Source of the DNA: a bacterium | GTDB lineage: Bacteria > Bacillota_I > Bacilli_A > RF39 > UBA660 | DNA: 10,840 bases | Assembly (NCBI GenBank): GCA_019421005.1 | Contig: JAHZGA010000028.1 | Coordinates: forward strand, 1-10,840 | Direction of reading: 5' to 3' | In this document: piece after piece, positions 1-4,872 of the stretch | Layout: every line of letters begins with the position of its first letter | How positions within the stretch are numbered: the stretch's first letter is position 1 | Position numbers and translations under genes: made by a program | Notes under the pieces: generated by a model | What the model was told of the DNA's origin: nothing | Databases searched by the model: none | The model's input: the letters and a program-made list of their open reading frames with translations, nothing else

Positions 1-619
1 CTCCAATCCATATTCCTAGTACTTCCTTAAATCCTTCAGTAGTAACTCCAAGAATAACATAAGCGGCCTTTTTTACTATAACATTTTCTTGTTTAACATT
101 AAAATGTATTGCATCAATAAAAATGATTGGGTAAACTTCTTTTAGTGGTCTTTTTTTCCATTCTTCTATTTCTTCTAAAACAGCATCAGTAATATTACTA
201 ATCATTGTAGCAGATAGTTGAACTCCATATATATCTTCAATAGAATCACTTATTTCTCTAGTAGATAAACCCTTACCATAAAGATTTATAACTTTCTCTT
301 CAATTCCAGAAATATCTCTTTTATTTTTAGGAACAATTTGTGGTTCAAATTCTGCATTTCTATCTCTAGGAATAGTTAAATCAAATTCACCAAATTGACT
401 TTTTACTTTTTTAGAAGAATAGCCATTTCTATAGTTTGATTTTTCTATTTTATTATCACTTTTTTCATATCCCATAGATGAATCAAATTCAGCATTCATC
501 ATAGTTTGAATAGTATCTTTAAACATATCTTTTAATGCATAAGCAATATCATTTGCATTTTTAATATCATAATTTTCTAATAAATATTTAACAACTTCAT
601 TATTTTTATTTTCTTTCAT
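1..619 (-). CDS. IS256 family transposase, N-terminal part (runs off the window)
   Basis: DDE-type transposase of the IS256/Mutator class, which moves its own element by a copy-out or cut-and-paste reaction at the terminal repeats. The visible 206 residues are colinear with the family. An N-terminal DNA-binding region (about 1-100) includes the RNGYSSK and GEFDLTIPRDR segments, where the family usually has RNGY and GxxxLxxPRDR. A helix-turn-helix-like part (about 103-145) contains EEKVINLYGKGLSTREI. The start of the catalytic domain follows, with the first catalytic aspartate at D169 in PIIFIDAIHF, then YVILGVTTEGFKEVLGIWIG. The remaining catalytic Asp and Glu lie beyond the edge. No frameshift or internal stop is visible in this part, so it may be intact. 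The start at 619 has an AAAGGA ribosome binding site 7-8 bases upstream. Whether the whole gene is active cannot be judged. Confidence 0.93.
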   Translation of the reverse strand, partial: MKENKNNEVVKYLLENYDIKNANDIAYALKDMFKDTIQTMMNAEFDSSMGYEKSDNKIEKSNYRNGYSSKKVKSQFGEFDLTIPRDRNAEFEPQIVPKNKRDISGIEEKVINLYGKGLSTREISDSIEDIYGVQLSATMISNITDAVLEEIEEWKKRPLKEVYPIIFIDAIHFNVKQENVIVKKAAYVILGVTTEGFKEVLGIWIG

Positions 620-624
620 ACAAA

Positions 625-669
625 AATCCTTTCTTGGTTATATATTTCTATATTACCACAGAAAGGATT
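625..669 (-). promoter_or_regulatory. Hairpin covering the transposase ribosome binding site
   Basis: Two perfect 10-base arms, AATCCTTTCT (625-634) and AGAAAGGATT (660-669), are separated by 25 bases that can themselves pair partly (TGGT 635-638 with ACCA 655-658). On the minus strand the downstream arm contains the AGAAAGGA ribosome binding site of the transposase. A transcript entering from outside the element would carry both arms and hide the site. A transcript started inside the loop would carry only the downstream arm. This resembles the known protection of some IS transposases (IS10, IS50, IS200) against read-through expression. The pairing is seen directly; the function is inferred. 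Confidence 0.6.
650..658 (-). promoter_or_regulatory. Candidate internal transposase promoter, extended -10
   Basis: The minus strand reads TGG-TAATAT, an extended -10 box (TGn plus TAATAT, five of six matches to TATAAT). No good -35 is visible at the usual distance; TGTAAA at 18 bp is weak. Initiation about 7 bases downstream (near 643) would fall within the loop of the hairpin described at 625-669, so the native transcript would lack the masking arm. Confidence 0.4.
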
Positions 670-698
670 CATCTTTACACAAATTTATTTACAGACTC

Positions 699-725
699 AA
701 AAAATTAGTTATAAAAACTAATTTT
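699..725 (-). terminator. Intrinsic terminator of the 718-1980 gene, abutting the IS
   Basis: A perfect 10-bp stem, AAAATTAGTT (701-710) with AACTAATTTT (716-725), encloses a 5-base loop. On the minus strand it is followed by two more T before the IS end begins (TTTTTT-GAG). The stem is AT-only apart from two G-C pairs, and its first arm overlaps the last two codons and the TAG stop of the surface-protein gene. The T-run is cut off at the IS terminal base, so the element appears to have landed in or just after the U-tract. Confidence 0.65.
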
Positions 726-1980
726 CTTCATTTAATTTATTTTTACGATATGCTGTAAATCCTAAAGCACTTATTCCGGTTATAATAATAATCACTAATG
801 CTATATTTAAATCAGCTGTTTCAGGATTTTTTACTGGGAAGCATGCTTCATATTGTTTTTTTAATGTTTCTGTACAAGTATTATCTTTGCTACAAGTTTT
901 ATACTCATCTTTTATTTGAGTACATGTTTTTGGGGGATTACATTTTTCATAAGCTTCAATCACTTCATCACTACATGTGTTATCTTCACTACAAAGTTCA
1001 TATTCATCATTTGTGTCATCACATGTTCTTTCATGACAATCAGTACCAATTACAACTTTAAATTTTGCTGGCATTGCATAAAGAATATAATTTAAATCTC
1101 CTTCATCAGTTTGTCCAACTTTATATAAAAGACCAGTTGGTTTAATATCTTTATTTAACGTTCTTTTAATTGTTACTTTATCATCAGAATTAAATATTTG
1201 ATTAATATTTTCACTTGTTAATGGTTTAAAAGTTGATGCTTTATTACCAACACCTATTTCTGCACTTGTTGTTAATTCAGAAGCTTTTAATCCTTTTATT
1301 ATAGTTTCTCGATAAGCTTTTTTACCTTCCTTATCTAAAGTATTATAATATGTTAACATCGTATTACCATTACCATTAAAAATGTTATTAGCATCATTAA
1401 CAGAATTAGGACCTGACCATCTTCCATGAACGTGATTATAAATAGTATTTCCTTCTTTATCTGTAGTAAGTACAATATTACCATTACTTTCTAATTTATG
1501 GATACCATTAACATCTGTATCGTTTAATACTTCACTTGATTTGGCATTAACTTGGGCATCAAATAAAATGGCATAATCATCTTCAGTAAATGTTGTAACG
1601 GCTTCAGTATCAATTGACAATAACTTATAACCCTCTGGTAAAGTAGCCTTATCAAATGTAGTGTCAAATATTAATTCATCTTCAGTTGCCTTAAGAATGG
1701 CATTTTCCCAAACAATATCAGTAGTTTTTTTACTTATATCCCCTACATTAGTAGCATTACAAGCTACTTGAGAGCCAGCTGGTAACGAACCACTTGCTGC
1801 AATATTAAAACATTCTGGTATAAATCCCGCTGGATATAAAAAGTAATAATAATGATTTTGTTTATTACAAACATTGCTAAAATCACTAGAAGAACTAATT
1901 GTAGCAGCTTTAATATTCCCCATAAAAGTTAAGCTTATCATAATATTAGTTACTAATATAAGCTTTAAAAATTTCTTCAT
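718..1980 (-). CDS. Secreted cysteine-repeat surface protein with C-terminal membrane/sortase-like anchor (longer paralogue)
   Basis: I do not recognise a named family. The 420-residue product has a signal peptide (MKK, hydrophobic core to about 22, likely cleavage after the Ala of NIKA near 25). An ectodomain (about 30-312) carries three cysteines (C38, C57, C74). A cysteine-repeat region (315-380) follows, then KNPETADLN, a hydrophobic segment (about 392-410) and a short charged tail with RKNK. The cysteines at 320, 330, 336, 347 recur at 353, 363, 369, 380, an exact 33-residue period. The protein is a clear paralogue of the product at 9357-10370; both share HYYYFL, EC(F/Y)xI, QVAC, TTDIV, FDAxxN, YRE and a PLT...IFN...VTI block. 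NPETADLN resembles a variant sortase signal, but the match to LPxTG or NPQTN is poor, so a plain transmembrane anchor is possible. GAGGAGG lies 9 bases before the start. It is monocistronic, with its own promoter and terminator. An extracellular role is supported; the function is unknown. Confidence 0.85.
   Translation of the reverse strand: MKKFLKLILVTNIMISLTFMGNIKAATISSSSDFSNVCNKQNHYYYFLYPAGFIPECFNIAASGSLPAGSQVACNATNVGDISKKTTDIVWENAILKATEDELIFDTTFDKATLPEGYKLLSIDTEAVTTFTEDDYAILFDAQVNAKSSEVLNDTDVNGIHKLESNGNIVLTTDKEGNTIYNHVHGRWSGPNSVNDANNIFNGNGNTMLTYYNTLDKEGKKAYRETIIKGLKASELTTSAEIGVGNKASTFKPLTSENINQIFNSDDKVTIKRTLNKDIKPTGLLYKVGQTDEGDLNYILYAMPAKFKVVIGTDCHERTCDDTNDEYELCSEDNTCSDEVIEAYEKCNPPKTCTQIKDEYKTCSKDNTCTETLKKQYEACFPVKNPETADLNIALVIIIITGISALGFTAYRKNKLNEEN
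841..1038 (-). repeat. Tandem 33-residue cysteine repeat (two units) in the surface protein
   Basis: Residues 315-380 have the spacing C-x4-C-x9-C-x5-C-x10-C-x5-C-x9-C-x5-C-x10-C. Each unit contains two half-motifs of the form TC-x(5-6)-(D/E/A/Q)-Y-x2-C: TCDDTNDEYELC, TCSDEVIEAYEKC, TCTQIKDEYKTC and TCTETLKKQYEAC. At DNA level the two 99-bp units (about 925-1023 and 826-924) are still recognisable but diverged. The spacing suggests short helices pinned by disulfides in the envelope, which is inference. Confidence 0.85.
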
Positions 1981-2008
1981 ACTCTATTTCCTCCTCTATT
2001 ATACATTA

Positions 2009-2037
2009 AGTATAACAAAAAAACATATATTTTGCAA
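2009..2037 (-). promoter_or_regulatory. Promoter of the 718-1980 gene
   Basis: The minus strand carries TTGCAA (2032-2037), a 17-bp spacer and TATACT (2009-2014). This predicts a start near 2002 and a leader of about 22 bases with GAGGAGG (1990-1996) inside it. A second TATAAT (1998-2003) touches the ribosome binding site and would start transcription inside it, so I prefer the upstream pair. Confidence 0.6.
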
Positions 2038-2043
2038 TATATG
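2024..2043. promoter_or_regulatory. Perfect 8-bp dyad centred on the -35 box (operator candidate)
   Basis: CATATATT (2024-2031), TTGC, AATATATG (2036-2043) form a perfect inverted repeat with a 4-bp centre. The dyad spans the -35 element of the surface-protein promoter, a usual position for a dimeric repressor site. It is followed by no T-run on the minus strand, so it is not a terminator. No matching dyad is seen at the promoter of the other paralogue. Confidence 0.4.
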
Positions 2044-2047
2044 ACAT

Positions 2048-2070
2048 AAAAAAAACTAACAAAGTTAGTT
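2048..2070 (-). terminator. Intrinsic terminator of tRNA-Glu(CTC)
   Basis: On the minus strand a stem AACTAAC / GTTAGTT (plus-strand arms 2054-2060 and 2064-2070) with a 3-base loop is followed by six further T (2053-2048). It lies about 30 bases beyond the tRNA 3' end. A second AT-only hairpin, ACTTAAAA / TTTTAAGT (2073-2080 and 2084-2091), sits directly before it, giving two hairpins in tandem. Confidence 0.75.
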
Positions 2071-2102
2071 AAACTTAAAAATATTTTAAGTAAATATTCA
2101 AT

Positions 2103-2179
2103 TGGTGATCTGTATGGGATTTGAACCCATGAATATTGCCTTGAGAGGGCAACGTGTTAAACCCCTTCACCAACAGACC
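2103..2179 (-). tRNA. tRNA-Glu, anticodon CTC
   Basis: A 77-nt cloverleaf with encoded CCA. The acceptor stem is GGTCTGT with ACAGATC (one G-T wobble), the discriminator is A, and the D arm contains GTG..CAC. The anticodon stem TTGCC/GGCAA has loop CTCTCAA, giving anticodon CTC (codon GAG). The T arm is ATGGG-TTCAAAT-CCCAT. It is closely related to tRNA-Glu(TTC) at 4018-4094, with an identical T arm and paired compensatory changes in the acceptor (C-G to T-A) and anticodon stems, which suggests it is functional and not decayed. It has its own promoter and terminator. CCA is charged by GltX, encoded just upstream. Confidence 0.95.
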
Positions 2180-2187
2180 ATGGATTT

Positions 2188-2216
2188 ATTATACCACGGC
2201 ATAATTATATTTGCAA
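2188..2216 (-). promoter_or_regulatory. Promoter of tRNA-Glu(CTC)
   Basis: TTGCAA (2211-2216), a 17-bp spacer ending in TGG, and TATAAT (2188-2193) make an extended -10 promoter close to consensus. The predicted start (about 2181) is only 1-2 bases before the mature tRNA 5' end, so almost no 5' leader would need removal by RNase P. It lies between the gltX stop and the tRNA, so this tRNA can be made independently of gltX. Confidence 0.75.
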
Positions 2217-2224
2217 GTGAGTTT

Positions 2225-3880
2225 TTATGACTTTATAAATTTGGCAAATCTTTTTAATATTCTTTCTTTACCCATTAATTTTAATAACATGTATAAATCA
2301 GGAGTTTTATTTTTAGTTGTTAAACAAACTCTAATGACTGTACTTATATCAGTTACATTACCTTTATATTTATCAGGATTTTCTTTATATTCTTTCATAT
2401 TAGAAGCATATCCTAATGAATCAGTTAATTGTTGTACTTTTAAAAACCACTCTTCTTTAGTATCATTTTCATCATAATAATCATTAATATATAATTTTAA
2501 AATTTTAGAAATTTCATCTTCATCAGTAATTTTATCAAATTCATAATTTAAGTTAGTAAATAGTTCATCATACATATACCAAATTTCATTTTTAATACTT
2601 CCAAAGCTTTCATAATCTTTTCTAGGTTTCTTTTGTTCTCTTTCAATATTTAAAATAGCTATTGTATAATCTTTATATTTTGTAATAAGGTTGGCAAATT
2701 CTAAATCAAATTCTTTTGCCCAGGTTAATAAATTATCATATACTTCTATAGCTGATAATCTACTAATATAATTTCTAGAAATATTTAAAAGTTTTGATAA
2801 ATCATATAAAGTACCACTTAAACTTACCTTTTTAAAATCAAATTTAAAATCATCAATACTTTTATCTTTATTAGCGTCATACCAACCTTCAAAATTAGAA
2901 TTAGCTATTGTCATTAAATAAAGTTTTATAGCTTCAACTGGTATTCCTTGTTGATGGTAATAAGATACTTGGGATTCAGGATCTTTTCTTTTTGATAACT
3001 TTCTTCTTACTCCATTTTCATCAACTTTCATAACTAATCCTAAATGAGCATATCTAGGTATTTTAAATTTAAATTTATTAAATAATTCAATATGAATAGG
3101 AGTTGAAGAAATCCATTCTTCTCCTCTTAAGACATGAGTAGTACGCATTAAATGATCATCAATTACATGAGCAAAATGATATACTGGTATTCCATCACTC
3201 TTAATTAAAACGTGGTCAATATCATTTTCAGGAAATTCTATTTTACCTCTTACTAAATCATTAACAACAACTTTTTTATTAAAATCACCAGTTGATTTTA
3301 ATCTTAAAACATATTTTTCGCCATTTTTAATTTTTGTAGCTTTTATATCATTAGATATTTCACGATATTTTGCATATTTACCATAATAACCAATACGTTC
3401 TTTATTGTTTTCTTGTTTTTTACGAATACTATCTAATTCTTCACTTGAACAAAAACATGGGTATGCTAAATCATTAGCAACTAAATATTTGGCATATGTT
3501 TTATATATTTCTAATCTACTTGATTGAATATAAGGTCCATATTCTCCTATTTGTTTATCTTCATCAACAAATCCTTCATCTATTTTGATATCAAAACTTT
3601 TTAAATCATTTACAATACCTTTAATTCCATTTAAAATGGTTCTTTTTTGGTCGGTATCTTCAATTCTTAAATAAAAAATCCCATTAGTATCAGTTGCTAC
3701 TTTTCTAGCTATAAAGGTTGTACATAAACTTCCCATATGAACAAACCCAGTTGGACTAGGTGCATACCTAGTTACAATAGCATTATCTTTTAAATTACGT
3801 TCTGGATAAATTTTTTCATAATCTTCAATAGTTTTCGTAACATCAGGATACATTAAATCAGCTAATTCAATATTTGTCAT
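2225..3880 (-). CDS. gltX: Glutamate--tRNA ligase (GluRS)
   Basis: Class I aminoacyl-tRNA synthetase that activates glutamate with ATP and loads it on tRNA-Glu; in most Bacillota it also misacylates tRNA-Gln, which GatCAB then amidates. The product is 551 residues, the longer form seen in many clostridia, with about 35 residues before the catalytic core. It carries the HIGH-equivalent PSPTGFVHMG (42-51), LRIEDTD (71-77), a CFC pair (142-144), LRGEEW (251-256) and the KMSKS-equivalent KLSKR (295-299). A helical anticodon-binding region follows. The second half of the usual zinc site lacks cysteine, so zinc binding is uncertain. I chose ATG at 3880 over the in-frame GTG at 3889, because that GTG forms part of the AAAGGTG ribosome binding site, 6 bases before the ATG. 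It lies 21 bases after tRNA-Gln(CTG) with no clear promoter in between, so it is probably transcribed with that tRNA. No T-box is visible. Confidence 0.97.
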   Translation of the reverse strand: MTNIELADLMYPDVTKTIEDYEKIYPERNLKDNAIVTRYAPSPTGFVHMGSLCTTFIARKVATDTNGIFYLRIEDTDQKRTILNGIKGIVNDLKSFDIKIDEGFVDEDKQIGEYGPYIQSSRLEIYKTYAKYLVANDLAYPCFCSSEELDSIRKKQENNKERIGYYGKYAKYREISNDIKATKIKNGEKYVLRLKSTGDFNKKVVVNDLVRGKIEFPENDIDHVLIKSDGIPVYHFAHVIDDHLMRTTHVLRGEEWISSTPIHIELFNKFKFKIPRYAHLGLVMKVDENGVRRKLSKRKDPESQVSYYHQQGIPVEAIKLYLMTIANSNFEGWYDANKDKSIDDFKFDFKKVSLSGTLYDLSKLLNISRNYISRLSAIEVYDNLLTWAKEFDLEFANLITKYKDYTIAILNIEREQKKPRKDYESFGSIKNEIWYMYDELFTNLNYEFDKITDEDEISKILKLYINDYYDENDTKEEWFLKVQQLTDSLGYASNMKEYKENPDKYKGNVTDISTVIRVCLTTKNKTPDLYMLLKLMGKERILKRFAKFIKS

Positions 3881-3901
3881 AATCATCACCTTTTTTTAAA
3901 T

Positions 3902-3976
3902 TGGTTGCCTAGATAGGATTCGAACCTATAAATCATGGAGTCAGAGTCCACTGCCTTACCGTTTGGCTACTAGGCA
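3902..3976 (-). tRNA. tRNA-Gln, anticodon CTG
   Basis: A 75-nt tRNA with encoded CCA. The acceptor stem is TGCCTAG with CTAGGCA, and the discriminator is A. The D region AGCCAAACGGTAAGGCA is typical of bacterial tRNA-Gln. The anticodon stem is GTGGA/TCCAT with loop CTCTGAC, giving anticodon CTG (codon CAG). The T arm contains GGTTCGAATCC. The C34 anticodon reads only CAG, so a TTG isoacceptor must exist elsewhere. It lies between a hairpin terminator and gltX and probably shares a transcript with gltX. Confidence 0.95.
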
Positions 3977-3979
3977 ATA

Positions 3980-4005
3980 TAATAAAACCCTTGAAAAATC
4001 AAGGG
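3980..4005 (-). terminator. Hairpin terminator or attenuator between tRNA-Glu and tRNA-Gln-gltX
   Basis: CCCTTGA (3988-3994) and TCAAGGG (3999-4005) form a perfect 7-bp stem with a 4-base loop. On the minus strand it is followed by TTTTATTATATT, which runs into the first base of tRNA-Gln. This fits an intrinsic terminator for the Ile-Glu tRNA transcript, though its U-tract is interrupted by A. I find no convincing promoter between it and tRNA-Gln, so it probably acts as a partial terminator that lets some transcription through to tRNA-Gln and gltX. Confidence 0.6.
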
Positions 4006-4017
4006 ATAAATAACAAT

Positions 4018-4094
4018 TGGTGACCTGTATGGGATTTGAACCCATGAATGCTGCCGTGAAAGGGCAGTGTGTTGAACCACTTCACCAACAGGCC
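4018..4094 (-). tRNA. tRNA-Glu, anticodon TTC
   Basis: A 77-nt cloverleaf with encoded CCA. The acceptor stem is GGCCTGT with ACAGGTC, and the discriminator is A. The anticodon stem CTGCC/GGCAG has loop CTTTCAC, giving anticodon TTC, which reads GAA and, by wobble, GAG. The T arm ATGGG-TTCAAAT-CCCAT is identical to that of the CTC isoacceptor at 2103-2179. It lies 5 bases after tRNA-Ile, so the two are processed from one precursor. Confidence 0.97.
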
Positions 4095-4099
4095 GTAAA

Positions 4100-4176
<77 letters not shown>

Positions 4177-4199
4177 ATCTAAAACCTAATGACTATTAC

Positions 4200-4259
4200 A
4201 TTATATAGTATTTTAGTCATTTTGGCAATAGTTTTTTTTGTTTTTTTATTGATTTTTTT
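4200..4259 (-). promoter_or_regulatory. tRNA-cluster promoter with A-tract UP-like element
   Basis: The minus strand has TTGCCA (4223-4228), a 17-bp spacer and a perfect TATAAT (4200-4205). Directly upstream of the -35 are three runs of 7-8 A (minus strand; plus-strand T runs at 4232-4239, 4241-4247 and 4253-4260), spaced roughly one helical turn apart. That is the position of an UP element, as found at strong stable-RNA promoters. An 8-bp inverted repeat (AATGACTA 4188-4195 with TAGTCATT 4214-4221) brackets the -10. Confidence 0.75.
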
Positions 4260-4864
4260 TAAATTTCTAGTTTTTTTATCTGTTTTTGGAAATTCCCATT
4301 AGTTATAAAGCTTCCAACTACAACAATATCACACTTATTACAAAGTTTTATATTGCTATCATTTATACCTCCATCTATTGATATTAAAAATTTTCTATCT
4401 TCTATTTTAGATAAATAATCAACTTTTTCTAAAACTTCTGGTATAAATTTTTGACCACCTTTTCCAGGATGAACACTCATTATTAAGACTAAATCAATTT
4501 CATTTAAATATGGTAAAATCTCTTCAACTTTTTCTTCAGGATTTAAAGCTATTCCTATTTTAATATTATTGTTTTTTAAATATGAAATAACTTCTGATAC
4601 TTTGTCTTTTGTTTTTAAATGAAATGTAATATATTCAGGATTTAATTCTTGATAATTTTTAATATATTTTAAAACATCATCAACCATTAAATGAATATCA
4701 AATGGTTTAGTTACATAATTTTTAATTTCTTTTAAATCTTTAGTTTTATTTTCAACATATATTCCATCCATAATATCTAAATGTAAATAATCAATTTTTT
4801 CTTCTGATAATTTTTTTATATCATTAAAATTTTTTAAGGATAAAATTGAAGTTGATAATTTCAT
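4259..4864 (-). CDS. rpe: Ribulose-phosphate 3-epimerase
   Basis: A cytosolic TIM-barrel enzyme that interconverts D-ribulose 5-phosphate and D-xylulose 5-phosphate in the non-oxidative pentose phosphate pathway. Its 201 residues are slightly short for the family (about 215-225). Family motifs appear in order: STSILS (4-9), LHLDIMDG (27-34; metal ligands H28 and D30), FDIHLMV (55-61; H58), GIALNPE (104-110), MSVHPGKGGQKFI (129-141), ISIDGGI (161-167; catalytic/metal D164) and VGSFI (183-187). I chose ATG at 4864, preceded by GAGGTG, because the family starts right before the first strand. The alternative GTG at 4876 would overlap the rsgA stop as GTGA and add four residues. It is the last gene of the rlmN operon; thiN, often next in related genomes, is absent, and no terminator separates it from the tRNA promoter. 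Confidence 0.96.
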   Translation of the reverse strand: MKLSTSILSLKNFNDIKKLSEEKIDYLHLDIMDGIYVENKTKDLKEIKNYVTKPFDIHLMVDDVLKYIKNYQELNPEYITFHLKTKDKVSEVISYLKNNNIKIGIALNPEEKVEEILPYLNEIDLVLIMSVHPGKGGQKFIPEVLEKVDYLSKIEDRKFLISIDGGINDSNIKLCNKCDIVVVGSFITNGNFQKQIKKLEI

Positions 4865-4872
4865 AAGACACC

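Larger units (their letters stand above)
1..698 (-). mobile_element. IS256-family insertion sequence, one end only
   Basis: The window starts inside an insertion sequence. It contains the first 206 codons of an IS256/Mutator-type transposase and, about 55 bp upstream of its start, a terminal sequence that reads GAGTCTGTAAATAAATTTG inward from position 698. A GAGxCTGTA-like tip followed by an AT-rich stretch is typical of terminal inverted repeats in IS256-like elements of low-GC Gram-positive bacteria. The partner end lies outside the window, so neither the inverted repeat nor a target duplication can be confirmed. The exact outer boundary (698) is inferred from the position of the terminal motif. 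Confidence 0.82.

Noticed and set aside
798..1061. Plus-strand open frame of 87 codons opposite the cysteine-repeat gene
   Set aside because: It lies wholly antisense to a gene with clear signal peptide, repeats and anchor, has no ribosome binding site, and its Cys/His/Tyr-rich sequence is the complement of the repeat codons.
2211..2477. Plus-strand open frame opposite the end of gltX
   Set aside because: Antisense to a certain gltX, with no ribosome binding site or promoter; low-complexity Leu/Phe/Ser composition expected of complemented AT-rich codons.
3881..3889. GTG and ATG starts upstream of the chosen gltX start
   Set aside because: These codons form part of the AAAGGTG ribosome binding site or lie too close to it; the ATG at 3880 has the right spacing.
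2641..3976. T-box or other riboswitch controlling gltX
   Set aside because: Only 21 bases lie between tRNA-Gln and the gltX start, too little for a T-box, and no AGGGUGGNACCGCG-like box is seen.
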